This document shows positions 26,461 through 33,660 of a stretch of 64,000 bases of DNA, piece after piece. The DNA comes from CAYOEJ01 sp964403015 (GTDB lineage Bacteria > Actinomycetota > Actinomycetes > Actinomycetales > Actinomycetaceae). The stretch lies in the NCBI GenBank assembly GCA_964403015.1, contig CAYOEJ010000007.1:1-64000 (forward strand), read 5' to 3'. Within the stretch, counting starts at the first letter, position 1, and every line of letters starts with the position of its first letter. A model generated the notes under the pieces. It was not told the DNA's origin and ran no database searches. It worked only from the letters and a program-made list of their open reading frames with translations. The translations under genes were made by a program, and so were the position numbers.

Positions 26461-26670
26461 GGTGGATAAATTGAAATTGTCAAATCCTGCTTTCCACAGG
26501 CCTGTGAATACTTGAAGTATTTCTGTGGAGTTATGATGTTTTCTAGTGGAGTAACTACGGATAGCTTGAGCCGTTTATCCACAATATTGCAACCACCAAT
26601 CCACATATGTGGACAAGAGGTAGTAAAACCGCGCTATTTCGTCCCCAGTCCTGTCCACAATTGTGGGTAA
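26461..26670. promoter_or_regulatory. Cluster of DnaA boxes outside oriC
   Basis: The 500-nt gap between the MetE-like and MATE genes contains at least five good DnaA-box matches in 210 bp: 26461-26469 (minus, TTATCCACC), 26575-26583 (plus, TTATCCACA, perfect), 26608-26616 (minus, TTGTCCACA, the actinobacterial form), 26651-26659 (plus, CTGTCCACA) and 26662-26670 (minus, TTACCCACA). Weaker ones are at 26490-26498 and 26597-26605. No DnaA-trio tract was seen. The rest of the gap up to 26866 shows nothing I can assign. Confidence 0.7.
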
Positions 26671-26866
26671 GTGAGAACTTGTTTGCTTTCTTGCAAGATT
26701 GGAAACCTGCTGGCAACTTTAAGTTTGACGACGACACTTTAAGGTTGTGCGTGTCTACCGTGTCAGCCGCACTCACCACGGGCGTGATAACGTGCTCGGT
26801 GCAGCCGCAAGGCTAGGTGTTAACGCGCTTAAAGCTTGGACTTATTCGATATGGAGTAATGCGGGG

Positions 26867-28207
26867 ATGGCTGAAGACCATGTAAATGAGGATCGCAGCA
26901 TCGATCGCAGCATTCGCCAACTCGCCATTCCGTCCCTGGGAACGTTGCTGGCTGAGCCACTACTCGTCGCTATTGACACCACCCTGATTGGCAGGCTTGG
27001 CACGCACCCGCTTGCCGGGCTCTCTCTTTCCGCAACCGTCCTGACAACACTCGTTGGAGTTTGCATTTTTCTCTCCTACGCCACAACAGCGGCCACAGCG
27101 CGCTATGTGGGGGCAGGCATGCCCGCCAAAGGAATGCGGCAGGGGCTGGACGGGATGTGGCTTGGAGTTGGCTTGGGTGTCACACTTGGAGCAATTCTCG
27201 GGGTTTTCGCCCCCACGATTCTCGGATGGTTTGGACCAGAACCGGAAGTGCTCGAACAGGCGGTACTCTATGCCCGCACGTCGGCATTCGGCCTGCCCGG
27301 CATGCTACTTGTCCTTGCAGCCAACGGAACACTACGCGGATTTGCGGACGCACGCACTCCACTCAAAGCGGCAACAGCTGGCGCACTCGCAAACATCCCG
27401 CTAAATGCACTCCTCATATATGGCGCTGGTTGGGGCATCGCCGGGGCAGGTGCGGGAACTGCCATCGCGCAAACTCTGATGGGTGTATACCTCGGGTCCG
27501 TCGTCGTTCGCAGAGCTCGTCAACACAATGTTTCTCTGCGCCCCTCAGGAGCCGGCGTACTGCGCTCACTACGCGAAGCTGTGCCGCTTATCATTCGCAC
27601 CCTCTCGCTACGTGGTGCCATCTTGCTGCAGATCAGCGCGGCAACATCGCTCGGCACAGTTGCCCTCGCGGCAAACCAAATTGTGATGACGCTATGGAAT
27701 TTTGCAGCTTACGGGTTAGACGCCTTGGCCACAGCAGCACAGATTTTAGTTGGGCAAGGACTTGGATCTGGCAACGCGGCACGGGTGCGGCACATCCTGC
27801 GCCGCTGTCTATGGTGGGGCCTACGAGCTGGCATCGGGCTCGGTATCGTGCTTGCACTGTTAGCATTCGTGGTTCCGAAAGTCATGACAACCGCTCCCGA
27901 AGTGCAAAGCCTGGCTATGCAATCAATGTGGGTGACAGCGCTCGCTTTGCCTGTCGCTGCCGTGGCGTACATGCTTGACGGCGTCCTTATCGGAGCTGGC
28001 GATACACGCAAGCTTGCCCGGTACATGGTGGGCGCGCTGCTGGCCTTTGCCCCCGTGGCTCTGTTTTTTGTGGGCCCGGGTGCAGATTGGTCGACGACGG
28101 GCATGCTCTTACTCTGGGCGGGTTACGCAATCCTGTTTATGGCAGTGCGCGGTGGGACTATGGTCTGGAGAGTGCGGGGAGACGCCTGGATGCGCCTAGG
28201 CGAGTAA
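26867..28207 (+). CDS. MATE-family efflux transporter, DinF-like
   Basis: A 446-residue protein with about 12 membrane helices in two six-helix halves, of the MOP superfamily. The N-terminus reads IRQLAIPSLGTLLAEPLLVAIDTTLIGRLG, the classical MATE/DinF opening; the second half begins near LIIRTLSLRGAILLQISAATSLG. It exports drugs or cationic metabolites in exchange for Na+ or H+. I chose ATG 26867; an earlier in-frame reading from 26747 would run through non-coding sequence. In streptomycetes a MATE gene also sits between rplI and dnaB, so its location is ancestral. It belongs to the same superfamily as MurJ but lacks anything specific to that flippase. Confidence 0.9.
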   Translation: MAEDHVNEDRSIDRSIRQLAIPSLGTLLAEPLLVAIDTTLIGRLGTHPLAGLSLSATVLTTLVGVCIFLSYATTAATARYVGAGMPAKGMRQGLDGMWLGVGLGVTLGAILGVFAPTILGWFGPEPEVLEQAVLYARTSAFGLPGMLLVLAANGTLRGFADARTPLKAATAGALANIPLNALLIYGAGWGIAGAGAGTAIAQTLMGVYLGSVVVRRARQHNVSLRPSGAGVLRSLREAVPLIIRTLSLRGAILLQISAATSLGTVALAANQIVMTLWNFAAYGLDALATAAQILVGQGLGSGNAARVRHILRRCLWWGLRAGIGLGIVLALLAFVVPKVMTTAPEVQSLAMQSMWVTALALPVAAVAYMLDGVLIGAGDTRKLARYMVGALLAFAPVALFFVGPGADWSTTGMLLLWAGYAILFMAVRGGTMVWRVRGDAWMRLGE

Positions 28208-28245
28208 CAAGAAACCAACCAATTTCTGTATCAACTCAAGCAGCG

Positions 28246-28256
28246 TTGTAATACAA
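28246..28256. promoter_or_regulatory. GntR/FadR-type operator upstream of the OPA transporter gene
   Basis: TTGTAATACAA is a perfect palindrome and a full match to the TNGTNNNACNA consensus of the FadR subfamily. It overlaps a possible -10 box TACAAT (28252-28257). The likely regulator is the GntR protein at 31098. Confidence 0.6.
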
Positions 28257-28297
28257 TCCTTTTCATTGGCAGGTTTTGATCTCTGAAAGGATGCCCA

Positions 28298-29632
28298 ATG
28301 TCATCAGCCCAACAACCCGAAGATGTTCACCCAGAGATTCGGTTCCGCGAACAGCACCCCGAAACATTTAAGGAATATCTGAAGCGTCACTGGATCGTCT
28401 TCTTCGTTGCCTACTTCGGTTATGTTTGCGCCTACCTGGTGCGCAATAACTTCAAACTCACATCCGAAGCGATCCGTATTGAAAATGGCTGGTCACTAAC
28501 CGACATTGGCCTTATTCTCACCTGCTTCACCATCTCCTACGGGCTTGGCAAGTTTTTCATGGGAATGATTGTGGACCGTGTATCTCTGCGCAAGGCTTTC
28601 GCCGGGGCTCTTGGCGCATCCGCCATCATCTGCATCATTATGGGCTTCATGCACAACACGCTGTGGCTCCTTGTGCTCCTTATGCTCACCCTCGGAACCG
28701 TTCAGGGCTTCCTCTCCCCCGGTTCTCAATCCATGATTGCAAACTGGTTCCCCAATAAGACTCGAGGCGCCGCGATCGCTGTCTGGAACACCTCACAGAA
28801 CCTCGGTGGCGCAATCCTTCCGCTCGTCGTCGGCGGCTTCATGGGATCCACGATGTCGAACCGAATCTCGCTGTCGTTCTGGATCCCCGGCGTCTTCGTC
28901 CTCCTGCTGTCGTTCCTGTTCTGGAGGTTCGGTGGAGACCGCCCCGAGGAAGAAGGGCTACCAACCCTTCGCGACATCTACGGCCGTCAGGGCGTCCCGA
29001 TGGCCGACGTCACCCCAGAAGGCACCGCATGGCAGATTATGTGGAAGTTCGTGTTCTCGAACCCGCTCATCCTCACCATCGGCTTTATCAACGCAATTCT
29101 CTACTTCCTGCGCTTCGGCGTTCAGAACTGGATGCCCGCCTTCCTCGGAACCGAAATGGGCTTCACCGAAGTTCAGTACACCACCGCATTCTCCGTCCTT
29201 GAATGGGTTGCGATCCCCGGATCATTCTTCTTCGCGTGGATCGCCATCAAGCTTCCCAACCGTCAGTCAATTGTGGGTGGCATCGGTTTGCTCATTCTTG
29301 CGGGCCTCGTCTTCACGTATCGCACCACAACTGATTACACCACCCTCCTCATCATTTCCGGCATTATGGGTGCGCTCATTTACGGCCCGCAGCTGATCAT
29401 TAATATCCTGACGCTGAACTTCGTTCCGCTGCAGGCTTCAGGTACAGCTGTTGGCTTCGTTGGACTCTTCGGATACATCGTGGGTGAGCTCGCAGCGAAC
29501 CTCGTAATGCCTATCCTTGCCGAGCAGTTCTCGTGGAATGTGTCCTTCATATTCCTCGCGTCCACCGCGGTAGTCGCAGCCTTGCTTTACCTAACCTTGG
29601 CAAAGCAAGAAGCCAAGGTGATCAACGCCTAG
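28298..29632 (+). CDS. MFS transporter of the OPA family, GlpT/UhpT-like
   Basis: A 444-residue, 12-helix antiporter. FFVAYFGYVCAYLVRNNFKLTS is the OPA opening, TISYGLGKFFMGMIVDR the loop 2-3 motif, and WFPNKTRGAAIAVWNTSQNLGGAILPL the family signature. Members exchange sugar phosphates, glycerol 3-phosphate or phosphonates for phosphate. The substrate here is unknown. CTGAAAGGATGCCCA precedes the ATG. A FadR-type operator covers its promoter. It is convergent with a second OPA-type gene, its paralogue, with a shared terminator. Confidence 0.9.
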   Translation: MSSAQQPEDVHPEIRFREQHPETFKEYLKRHWIVFFVAYFGYVCAYLVRNNFKLTSEAIRIENGWSLTDIGLILTCFTISYGLGKFFMGMIVDRVSLRKAFAGALGASAIICIIMGFMHNTLWLLVLLMLTLGTVQGFLSPGSQSMIANWFPNKTRGAAIAVWNTSQNLGGAILPLVVGGFMGSTMSNRISLSFWIPGVFVLLLSFLFWRFGGDRPEEEGLPTLRDIYGRQGVPMADVTPEGTAWQIMWKFVFSNPLILTIGFINAILYFLRFGVQNWMPAFLGTEMGFTEVQYTTAFSVLEWVAIPGSFFFAWIAIKLPNRQSIVGGIGLLILAGLVFTYRTTTDYTTLLIISGIMGALIYGPQLIINILTLNFVPLQASGTAVGFVGLFGYIVGELAANLVMPILAEQFSWNVSFIFLASTAVVAALLYLTLAKQEAKVINA

Positions 29633-29648
29633 ATACTGCTGCTCTCAG

Positions 29649-29685
29649 AAGGGGGGATCGAATCGGGACGATTCGATCCCCCCTT
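29649..29685. terminator. Bidirectional intrinsic terminator
   Basis: Perfect 17-bp stem (29649-29665 with 29669-29685) and a 3-nt loop. It lies between the convergent OPA transporter genes; TTCCTGTT follows on the plus strand. Confidence 0.85.
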
Positions 29686-29689
29686 CCTG

Positions 29690-30991
29690 TTAACCGAGCA
29701 CAACTGACCGTTTCTCAAAGGGTCGGAGCCAGTAGTAGATCAGGCTCGAGACGATCGCGACAACCGTGAGCACGTTATAGACGGCGTCCCAACCCTCTGC
29801 CTCGGCCAAACGTGGCAGCCACATGTTCGCGGCGAGTTCACCCACCAGATAGCCAGAAACACCGACAGCTCCGACGGCGGCTCCCACCATTCGTGGCGGA
29901 ACGAGGTTGAGGGTAAGGACGTTGACGATGACTTGAGGGGCGTAGATAAGCCCGCCCAGCATGACGACCGTCAACACGGCCGAATGCCCCGGCATGGAGG
30001 TCATGTAGACGTACAGCACAACTGCAAGCAACACCATGGAAACCGCGCCGAACGAGGACATTGAGGCTGGCCGCAGGTGGGCAAGGAGCGCGAAAAGAAG
30101 CACCGCCGGAATTGCGCCCACTTCAAGGATAGAAAAGAGGTGCTGGGCGTCGGCGACCGACATCGCCTTTTCTTCGGTGAGATAGTGCGGCATCCAGTTA
30201 ATTACGCCAAAACGGATGAAGTAGAGCAACGCGTTGAGAACAACGAGTCCTAGGAGCACCGGCGATGACGTTACTGCACTAAGCAGAAGTTTCCAGTAAT
30301 TATCGCGCGGAGCAATGTCGGAATGCGGGACTCCGGCTGCCCCATACATTTCACTGAGTGTCGGATAGCCCTCTTGCCATGGACGATCTGTTCGCGATCG
30401 CAGCACGATAATACCAAAGATGAACGCCAACCCCGATGGTAGCCAAAAGACAAGTTCCCACTGGCCAGAGCTCCGCTCAATGACCTGCACCGCGAATGCT
30501 GCAAGTAGCCCTGCCCCAACGTTCTGCGACGTGTTCCAGAGCGTGACGACACGACCTCGACTCTCGTTCGGATACCAACTGCCAAGCATGGCAAGACTCG
30601 CGGGCGATCCAGCGCCTTGGACAATTCCCAGAGTTGCCATAAGGAGTATCAAAACTCCCACGTACGTCACCAGCGGAATGAGCGCACAGATAAAGGCTGA
30701 GACTATGAGCGAGACTCCGAGCATGAGTTTCATCGAGGTGCGGTCTATGAGGATGCCCATGAGGAGTTTCCCCAGCCCGTAGGCAACCGTGAAGGCCGTG
30801 AGGATCGTGCCCACTTCGATTGCACTGATTCCATGTTCGGCAGACATGTAGGAACTGGTCAGTTTGAAGTTGTTTCGCACGCAGTAGCAGATGGCGTAGC
30901 CAAAATACGCGATGAAAAAGACCGTCCAGCGGTCTCGCAGATACTCGGTGAATCCTTTTCGCTCACGTGGGGCGAACGGATCTCCCGCCAT
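29690..30991 (-). CDS. Second OPA-family MFS transporter
   Basis: A 433-residue paralogue of the convergent gene at 28298, with the same layout: FFIAYFGYAICYCVRNNFKLTSSYM, VAYGLGKLLMGILIDR and WYPNESRGRVVTLWNTSQNVGAGLL. It likely exchanges a phosphorylated organic solute for phosphate; having two diverged copies suggests two substrates. I chose ATG 30991, with GAGGAG 4 nt upstream; a GTG four codons earlier lies within that site. It is divergent from the GntR regulator gene, which probably controls it. Confidence 0.9.
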   Translation of the reverse strand: MAGDPFAPRERKGFTEYLRDRWTVFFIAYFGYAICYCVRNNFKLTSSYMSAEHGISAIEVGTILTAFTVAYGLGKLLMGILIDRTSMKLMLGVSLIVSAFICALIPLVTYVGVLILLMATLGIVQGAGSPASLAMLGSWYPNESRGRVVTLWNTSQNVGAGLLAAFAVQVIERSSGQWELVFWLPSGLAFIFGIIVLRSRTDRPWQEGYPTLSEMYGAAGVPHSDIAPRDNYWKLLLSAVTSSPVLLGLVVLNALLYFIRFGVINWMPHYLTEEKAMSVADAQHLFSILEVGAIPAVLLFALLAHLRPASMSSFGAVSMVLLAVVLYVYMTSMPGHSAVLTVVMLGGLIYAPQVIVNVLTLNLVPPRMVGAAVGAVGVSGYLVGELAANMWLPRLAEAEGWDAVYNVLTVVAIVSSLIYYWLRPFEKRSVVLG

Positions 30992-31033
30992 CGTGCTCCT
31001 CACCTTATGCTTATTAAGAAGACTGAAAACTCG

Positions 31034-31065
31034 TTGTATAACAGGGTACAGTAGTTGTCAGACAC
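31034..31065. promoter_or_regulatory. Probable GntR operators in the divergent control region
   Basis: Two near-matches to TNGTNNNACNA: TTGTATAACAG (31034-31044) and TTGTCAGACAC (31055-31065), each wrong only at the last base. A TGTA-N8-TACA inverted repeat (31035-31050) overlaps the first. They lie between the OPA transporter and GntR genes. Confidence 0.5.
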
Positions 31066-31097
31066 TCATGCGCAACATTGCCGGGAAAGGAGTTCTC

Positions 31098-31703
31098 ATG
31101 GCTGGAGTTGGCCGAATAGCAGATGAGTTAGCTGCACATATTCGTGATCGTGTCTTGACTGGATCGCTCCATCCTGGTGTGCCTCTGCCGGAAGCCGCGC
31201 TTGCCGCTGAATACGACGTAGCGAGACCCACCGCTCGCACTGCTATCGATCTCTTAGTTGCCGAGGGCCTACTCGTTCGCAAACCACACCTACCCCCGCA
31301 AGTCCGTGTGGTCGACGCATCCGAAGTAGCCGAAATTTTGCGCCTGCTTGAGGTATCAGAGGAGCTGGCACTCACCGCGATCTTTGAGCATGACGCTGAC
31401 CCGCGGCCGCTTCGTAAGGCTCGAAAAGAGTCCACCTACACGCTCTTGCAGATTCTCGTGGACTCCAGTGGATCTCCCCGTCTTTCCGACCTTCACTTGC
31501 GCTGCACATATGAACTCTTGCTAGCCAGCAATAACTTGCCACTGAGTCCGAGCGTCTCTACGGATCCGGCAGGAGACCTCGTGTCTGCCGTGAGCACTTT
31601 TGATAACCACGGTGCCACCGCGGCTTTGACGCAAATTCAACAGGCTCGACGCGAGGCCTTCACCGCCGCGATCGCACAGAGCGCACAGACCGCACAGGCA
31701 TAG
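31098..31703 (+). CDS. GntR-family transcriptional regulator, FadR-like
   Basis: A 201-residue repressor. Residues 1-70 form the winged helix: IADELAAHIRDRVLTGSLHPGVPLPEAALAAEYDVARPTARTAIDLLVAEGLLVRK contains the GntR helix-turn-helix. The C-terminal 130 residues are helical and resemble a shortened FCD effector domain. The ATG at 31098 has AAAGGAG 5 nt upstream; an upstream extension would overlap the divergent transporter gene and is rejected. Operator-like sites lie in front of it and in front of both OPA transporters, suggesting that it controls uptake of the transported phosphate ester. Confidence 0.85.
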   Translation: MAGVGRIADELAAHIRDRVLTGSLHPGVPLPEAALAAEYDVARPTARTAIDLLVAEGLLVRKPHLPPQVRVVDASEVAEILRLLEVSEELALTAIFEHDADPRPLRKARKESTYTLLQILVDSSGSPRLSDLHLRCTYELLLASNNLPLSPSVSTDPAGDLVSAVSTFDNHGATAALTQIQQARREAFTAAIAQSAQTAQA

Positions 31704-31729
31704 AACCCTAGCGTCTACCAATAACCAAC

Positions 31730-31764
31730 AAGGAGGGCCAAGCGCGAAGCGCTTGGCCCTCCTT
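31730..31764. terminator. Bidirectional terminator between gntR-type gene and rplI
   Basis: Perfect 16-bp stem (31730-31745 with 31749-31764), 3-nt loop gaa. It serves both convergent transcripts. Confidence 0.85.
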
Positions 31765-31778
31765 CAGTCAGTAGATGA

Positions 31779-32225
31779 TTACTCAGCGACGACGTTGACC
31801 TTAATGTTTGCAACTACGTCTTCGTGCAGCTTGATCTGGCCGGTGTACTCGCCAACAGACTTAATGCTGGTGGACATGTTCACCGAACGACGATCAACGG
31901 ACTTGCCAGTCAGATCAGATGCAGCCTTGGCAACATCGGCCGTGGTCACGGCACCAAAGAGGCGGCCGTTAGAACCGGCTGTCTTGGTAATCTCAAGTGC
32001 CTCAGCCTCGAGAGCATCGCGCAGCTCGCGAGCTGACTCGATGTCCTCGGTGGCGCGCTTGCGGCGCGATTCCGAAATCTGGTCAATCTGCTTCTGTGCA
32101 CCCTTGGTCCACGCGGTGGCGTAGCCACGCGGGATAAGGAAGTTGCGAGCGTAGCCGTCCTTAACGGTAACGACCTCGCCAGCTGCACCGAGCTTCTCTA
32201 CTTCATGAGTGAGAATAATCTTCAT
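31779..32225 (-). CDS. rplI: 50S ribosomal protein bL9
   Basis: 148 residues. MKIILTHEVEKLGAAGEVVTVKDGYARNFLIPRGYA is the N-terminal rRNA-binding domain, followed by the long connecting helix and the C-terminal domain. AGGAGGAGAATT precedes the ATG. It is the last gene of the rpsF-ssb-rpsR-rplI operon and ends in a strong hairpin. bL9 binds 23S rRNA at the base of the L1 stalk. Confidence 0.98.
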   Translation of the reverse strand: MKIILTHEVEKLGAAGEVVTVKDGYARNFLIPRGYATAWTKGAQKQIDQISESRRKRATEDIESARELRDALEAEALEITKTAGSNGRLFGAVTTADVAKAASDLTGKSVDRRSVNMSTSIKSVGEYTGQIKLHEDVVANIKVNVVAE

Positions 32226-32238
32226 AATTCTCCTCCTA

Positions 32239-32475
32239 TCAGCGAGCAGAGCTCGAGTATGGAAGCAGAGCCATCTCGCGTGCGTTCTTCACTGCACGTG
32301 CGATCTGACGCTGTTCCTGGGTGGTTACGCCAGTTACCCGACGAGCACGGATCTTACCGCGATCGGAGATGAACTTGCGCAGGGTTGCGGTGTCCTTGTA
32401 GTCGACGACCTCAATCTTGGCCGCCTTCAACGGGTTGGACTTCTTCTTTGGCTTACGCAGTACTTGCTTTGCCAT
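32239..32475 (-). CDS. rpsR: 30S ribosomal protein bS18
   Basis: 78 residues, starting MAKQVLRKPKKKSNP; the typical core is TLRKFISDRGKIRARRVTGVTTQEQRQIARAVKNAREMALLPY. The ATG at 32475 is preceded by AAAGAGGATCCACA; longer in-frame readings are not supported. No zinc-binding cysteines, so this is the zinc-independent form. It forms a heterodimer with bS6 in the ribosome. Confidence 0.97.
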   Translation of the reverse strand: MAKQVLRKPKKKSNPLKAAKIEVVDYKDTATLRKFISDRGKIRARRVTGVTTQEQRQIARAVKNAREMALLPYSSSAR

Positions 32476-32528
32476 TGTGGATCCTCTTTCAAAATGCGGG
32501 CGCTGGCATGCCGCGCCCAAAAGTCATA

Positions 32529-33044
32529 CTAGAAGGGTGGGTTGTCGTCGAACGACGATCCACCCTGCGGCGCCTGACCCCACGGATCGTATGCAGATCC
32601 GCCGGCCGGGGCGTCGTAGGAAGCACGGCCTTGCTGGCCGCCTCCCTGGTTGAAACCACCACGGTTGCCTCCGCCGCCACCCGACGTCTTCGTGACCTGT
32701 GCGGTCGCGTAGCGCAGCGATGGGCCAACCTCATCTACCTGCATCTCGATGGACGTGCCCTGTGAGCCGTCCTGACGCTGGTAGTTGCGTACCTGGAGCT
32801 TGCCGGTCACAACTACGCGCATGCCCTTTGACAGGGATTCGGTAGCGTTCTCGGCGTAGTCGCGCCACACGGAGCAACGGATGAACATGGCTTCGCCATC
32901 TTCCCATTCGTTGGTCTGGCGGTTGAGGTTACGCGGGGTTGAAGCAACGGTGAAGGAGGCAACAGGCGTGCCCGAGCCTACGTACTTGAGTTCGGGATCT
33001 GCGGTCAGATTCCCTACAACGGTAATGATCGGTTCGCCTGCCAT
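32529..33044 (-). CDS. ssb: Single-stranded DNA-binding protein
   Basis: 171 residues. The OB-fold domain (1-110) reads ITVVGNLTADPELKYVGSGTPVASFTVAST and later FIRCSVWRDYAENATESLSKGMRVVVTGKL. A Gly/Gln-rich linker follows, then the acidic tip SFDDNPPF, which recruits replication and repair partners. CGGAG lies 7 nt before the ATG. Located between rpsF and rpsR, as usual in actinobacteria. Confidence 0.98.
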   Translation of the reverse strand: MAGEPIITVVGNLTADPELKYVGSGTPVASFTVASTPRNLNRQTNEWEDGEAMFIRCSVWRDYAENATESLSKGMRVVVTGKLQVRNYQRQDGSQGTSIEMQVDEVGPSLRYATAQVTKTSGGGGGNRGGFNQGGGQQGRASYDAPAGGSAYDPWGQAPQGGSSFDDNPPF

Positions 33045-33062
33045 GATTTACTCCGGTTTCTC

Positions 33063-33371
33063 TCAGGCTTCTACTTCGGTCTTCACGGGCTCGTAGCGCA
33101 GCAGCTTGGTGCGCATGATCTGCTCGTTAAGACCGAGCTGACGATCGAGTTCCTGTGCAGTAGCCGGTTCAGCGGTCATGTAAACGACCACGTATACGCC
33201 TTCAGACTTTTTGTTGATGTCGTAAGCAAGACGACGCTTGCCAAGGATGTCCACGTTGTCGAGAGTTCCACCCTCGTTGGGGACGACTGCGAGGAGCTTC
33301 TCTAGGGTGCCCTGGAGAGTACGCTCATCGGTCTCTGGATCGAGAATGATCATCATCTCGTATTGACGCAT
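33063..33371 (-). CDS. rpsF: 30S ribosomal protein bS6
   Basis: 102 residues: MRQYEMMIILDPETDERTLQGTLEKLL, then GKRRLAYDINKKSEGVYVVVYM, then EQIMRTKLLRYEPV. AAAGGAGG precedes the ATG at 33371 by 9 nt. First gene of the rpsF-ssb-rpsR-rplI operon. A -10-like TAGGCT (33474-33469, minus) would give a leader of about 90 nt with a stable hairpin. Confidence 0.97.
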   Translation of the reverse strand: MRQYEMMIILDPETDERTLQGTLEKLLAVVPNEGGTLDNVDILGKRRLAYDINKKSEGVYVVVYMTAEPATAQELDRQLGLNEQIMRTKLLRYEPVKTEVEA

Positions 33372-33395
33372 GTGTACCCACCTCCTTTGGTCTTG

Positions 33396-33420
33396 ACGGT
33401 CACGGTCCTTCCGTGACAGG
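33396..33420 (-). promoter_or_regulatory. Hairpin in the rpsF leader, possible S6:S18 autoregulatory element
   Basis: GTCACGG-AAGGA-CCGTGAC (33417-33399, minus) forms a 7-bp hairpin just before the rpsF ribosome-binding site. CCG triplets that the S6:S18 complex is known to recognise in such leaders are present (GGACCGTGACCG). The assignment to the known S6:S18 leader motif is inference. Confidence 0.4.
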
Positions 33421-33578
33421 AGGGTCATGCATCTGCGATGCCACGTTTGTGACAACAGACAGTTGACCAGCCTACCGGATTCTCAAGGGAAACGCCCTGC
33501 GTAATCCACCACACTCGCGTGCGATAAACCTAGCGGGGCGCTCCGACATTATTTGGTTTTTCCACCGACGCCGGTGTT

Positions 33579-33660
33579 CGAGTTACCCTCGACCACCAAG
33601 CTAACCGGTCTCCGAGCTAGCCCGGTCTCCGAGTTACCGCGACCAGCGAGTTAACCCCGA
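33579..33660 (-). repeat. Degenerate ~17-bp repeat array starting at the PBP stop codon
   Basis: Five copies of the motif CGAGTTAACC and variants lie at 33647-33656, 33630-33638, 33613-33622, 33597-33606 and 33579-33587 (spacing 17, 17, 16, 18). Read leftward they are GGTTAACTCG, GGTAACTCG, GGCTAGCTCG, GGTTAGCTTG and GGTAACTCG: each contains TAA or TAG, and the first TAA is the actual stop of the PBP gene. The rest of the 279-nt gap holds only the rpsF control region. Confidence 0.8.

Noticed and set aside
26867..28207. MATE protein as the missing MurJ
   Set aside because: The N-terminal signature and length are those of DinF-like MATE exporters; nothing points to lipid II flipping.
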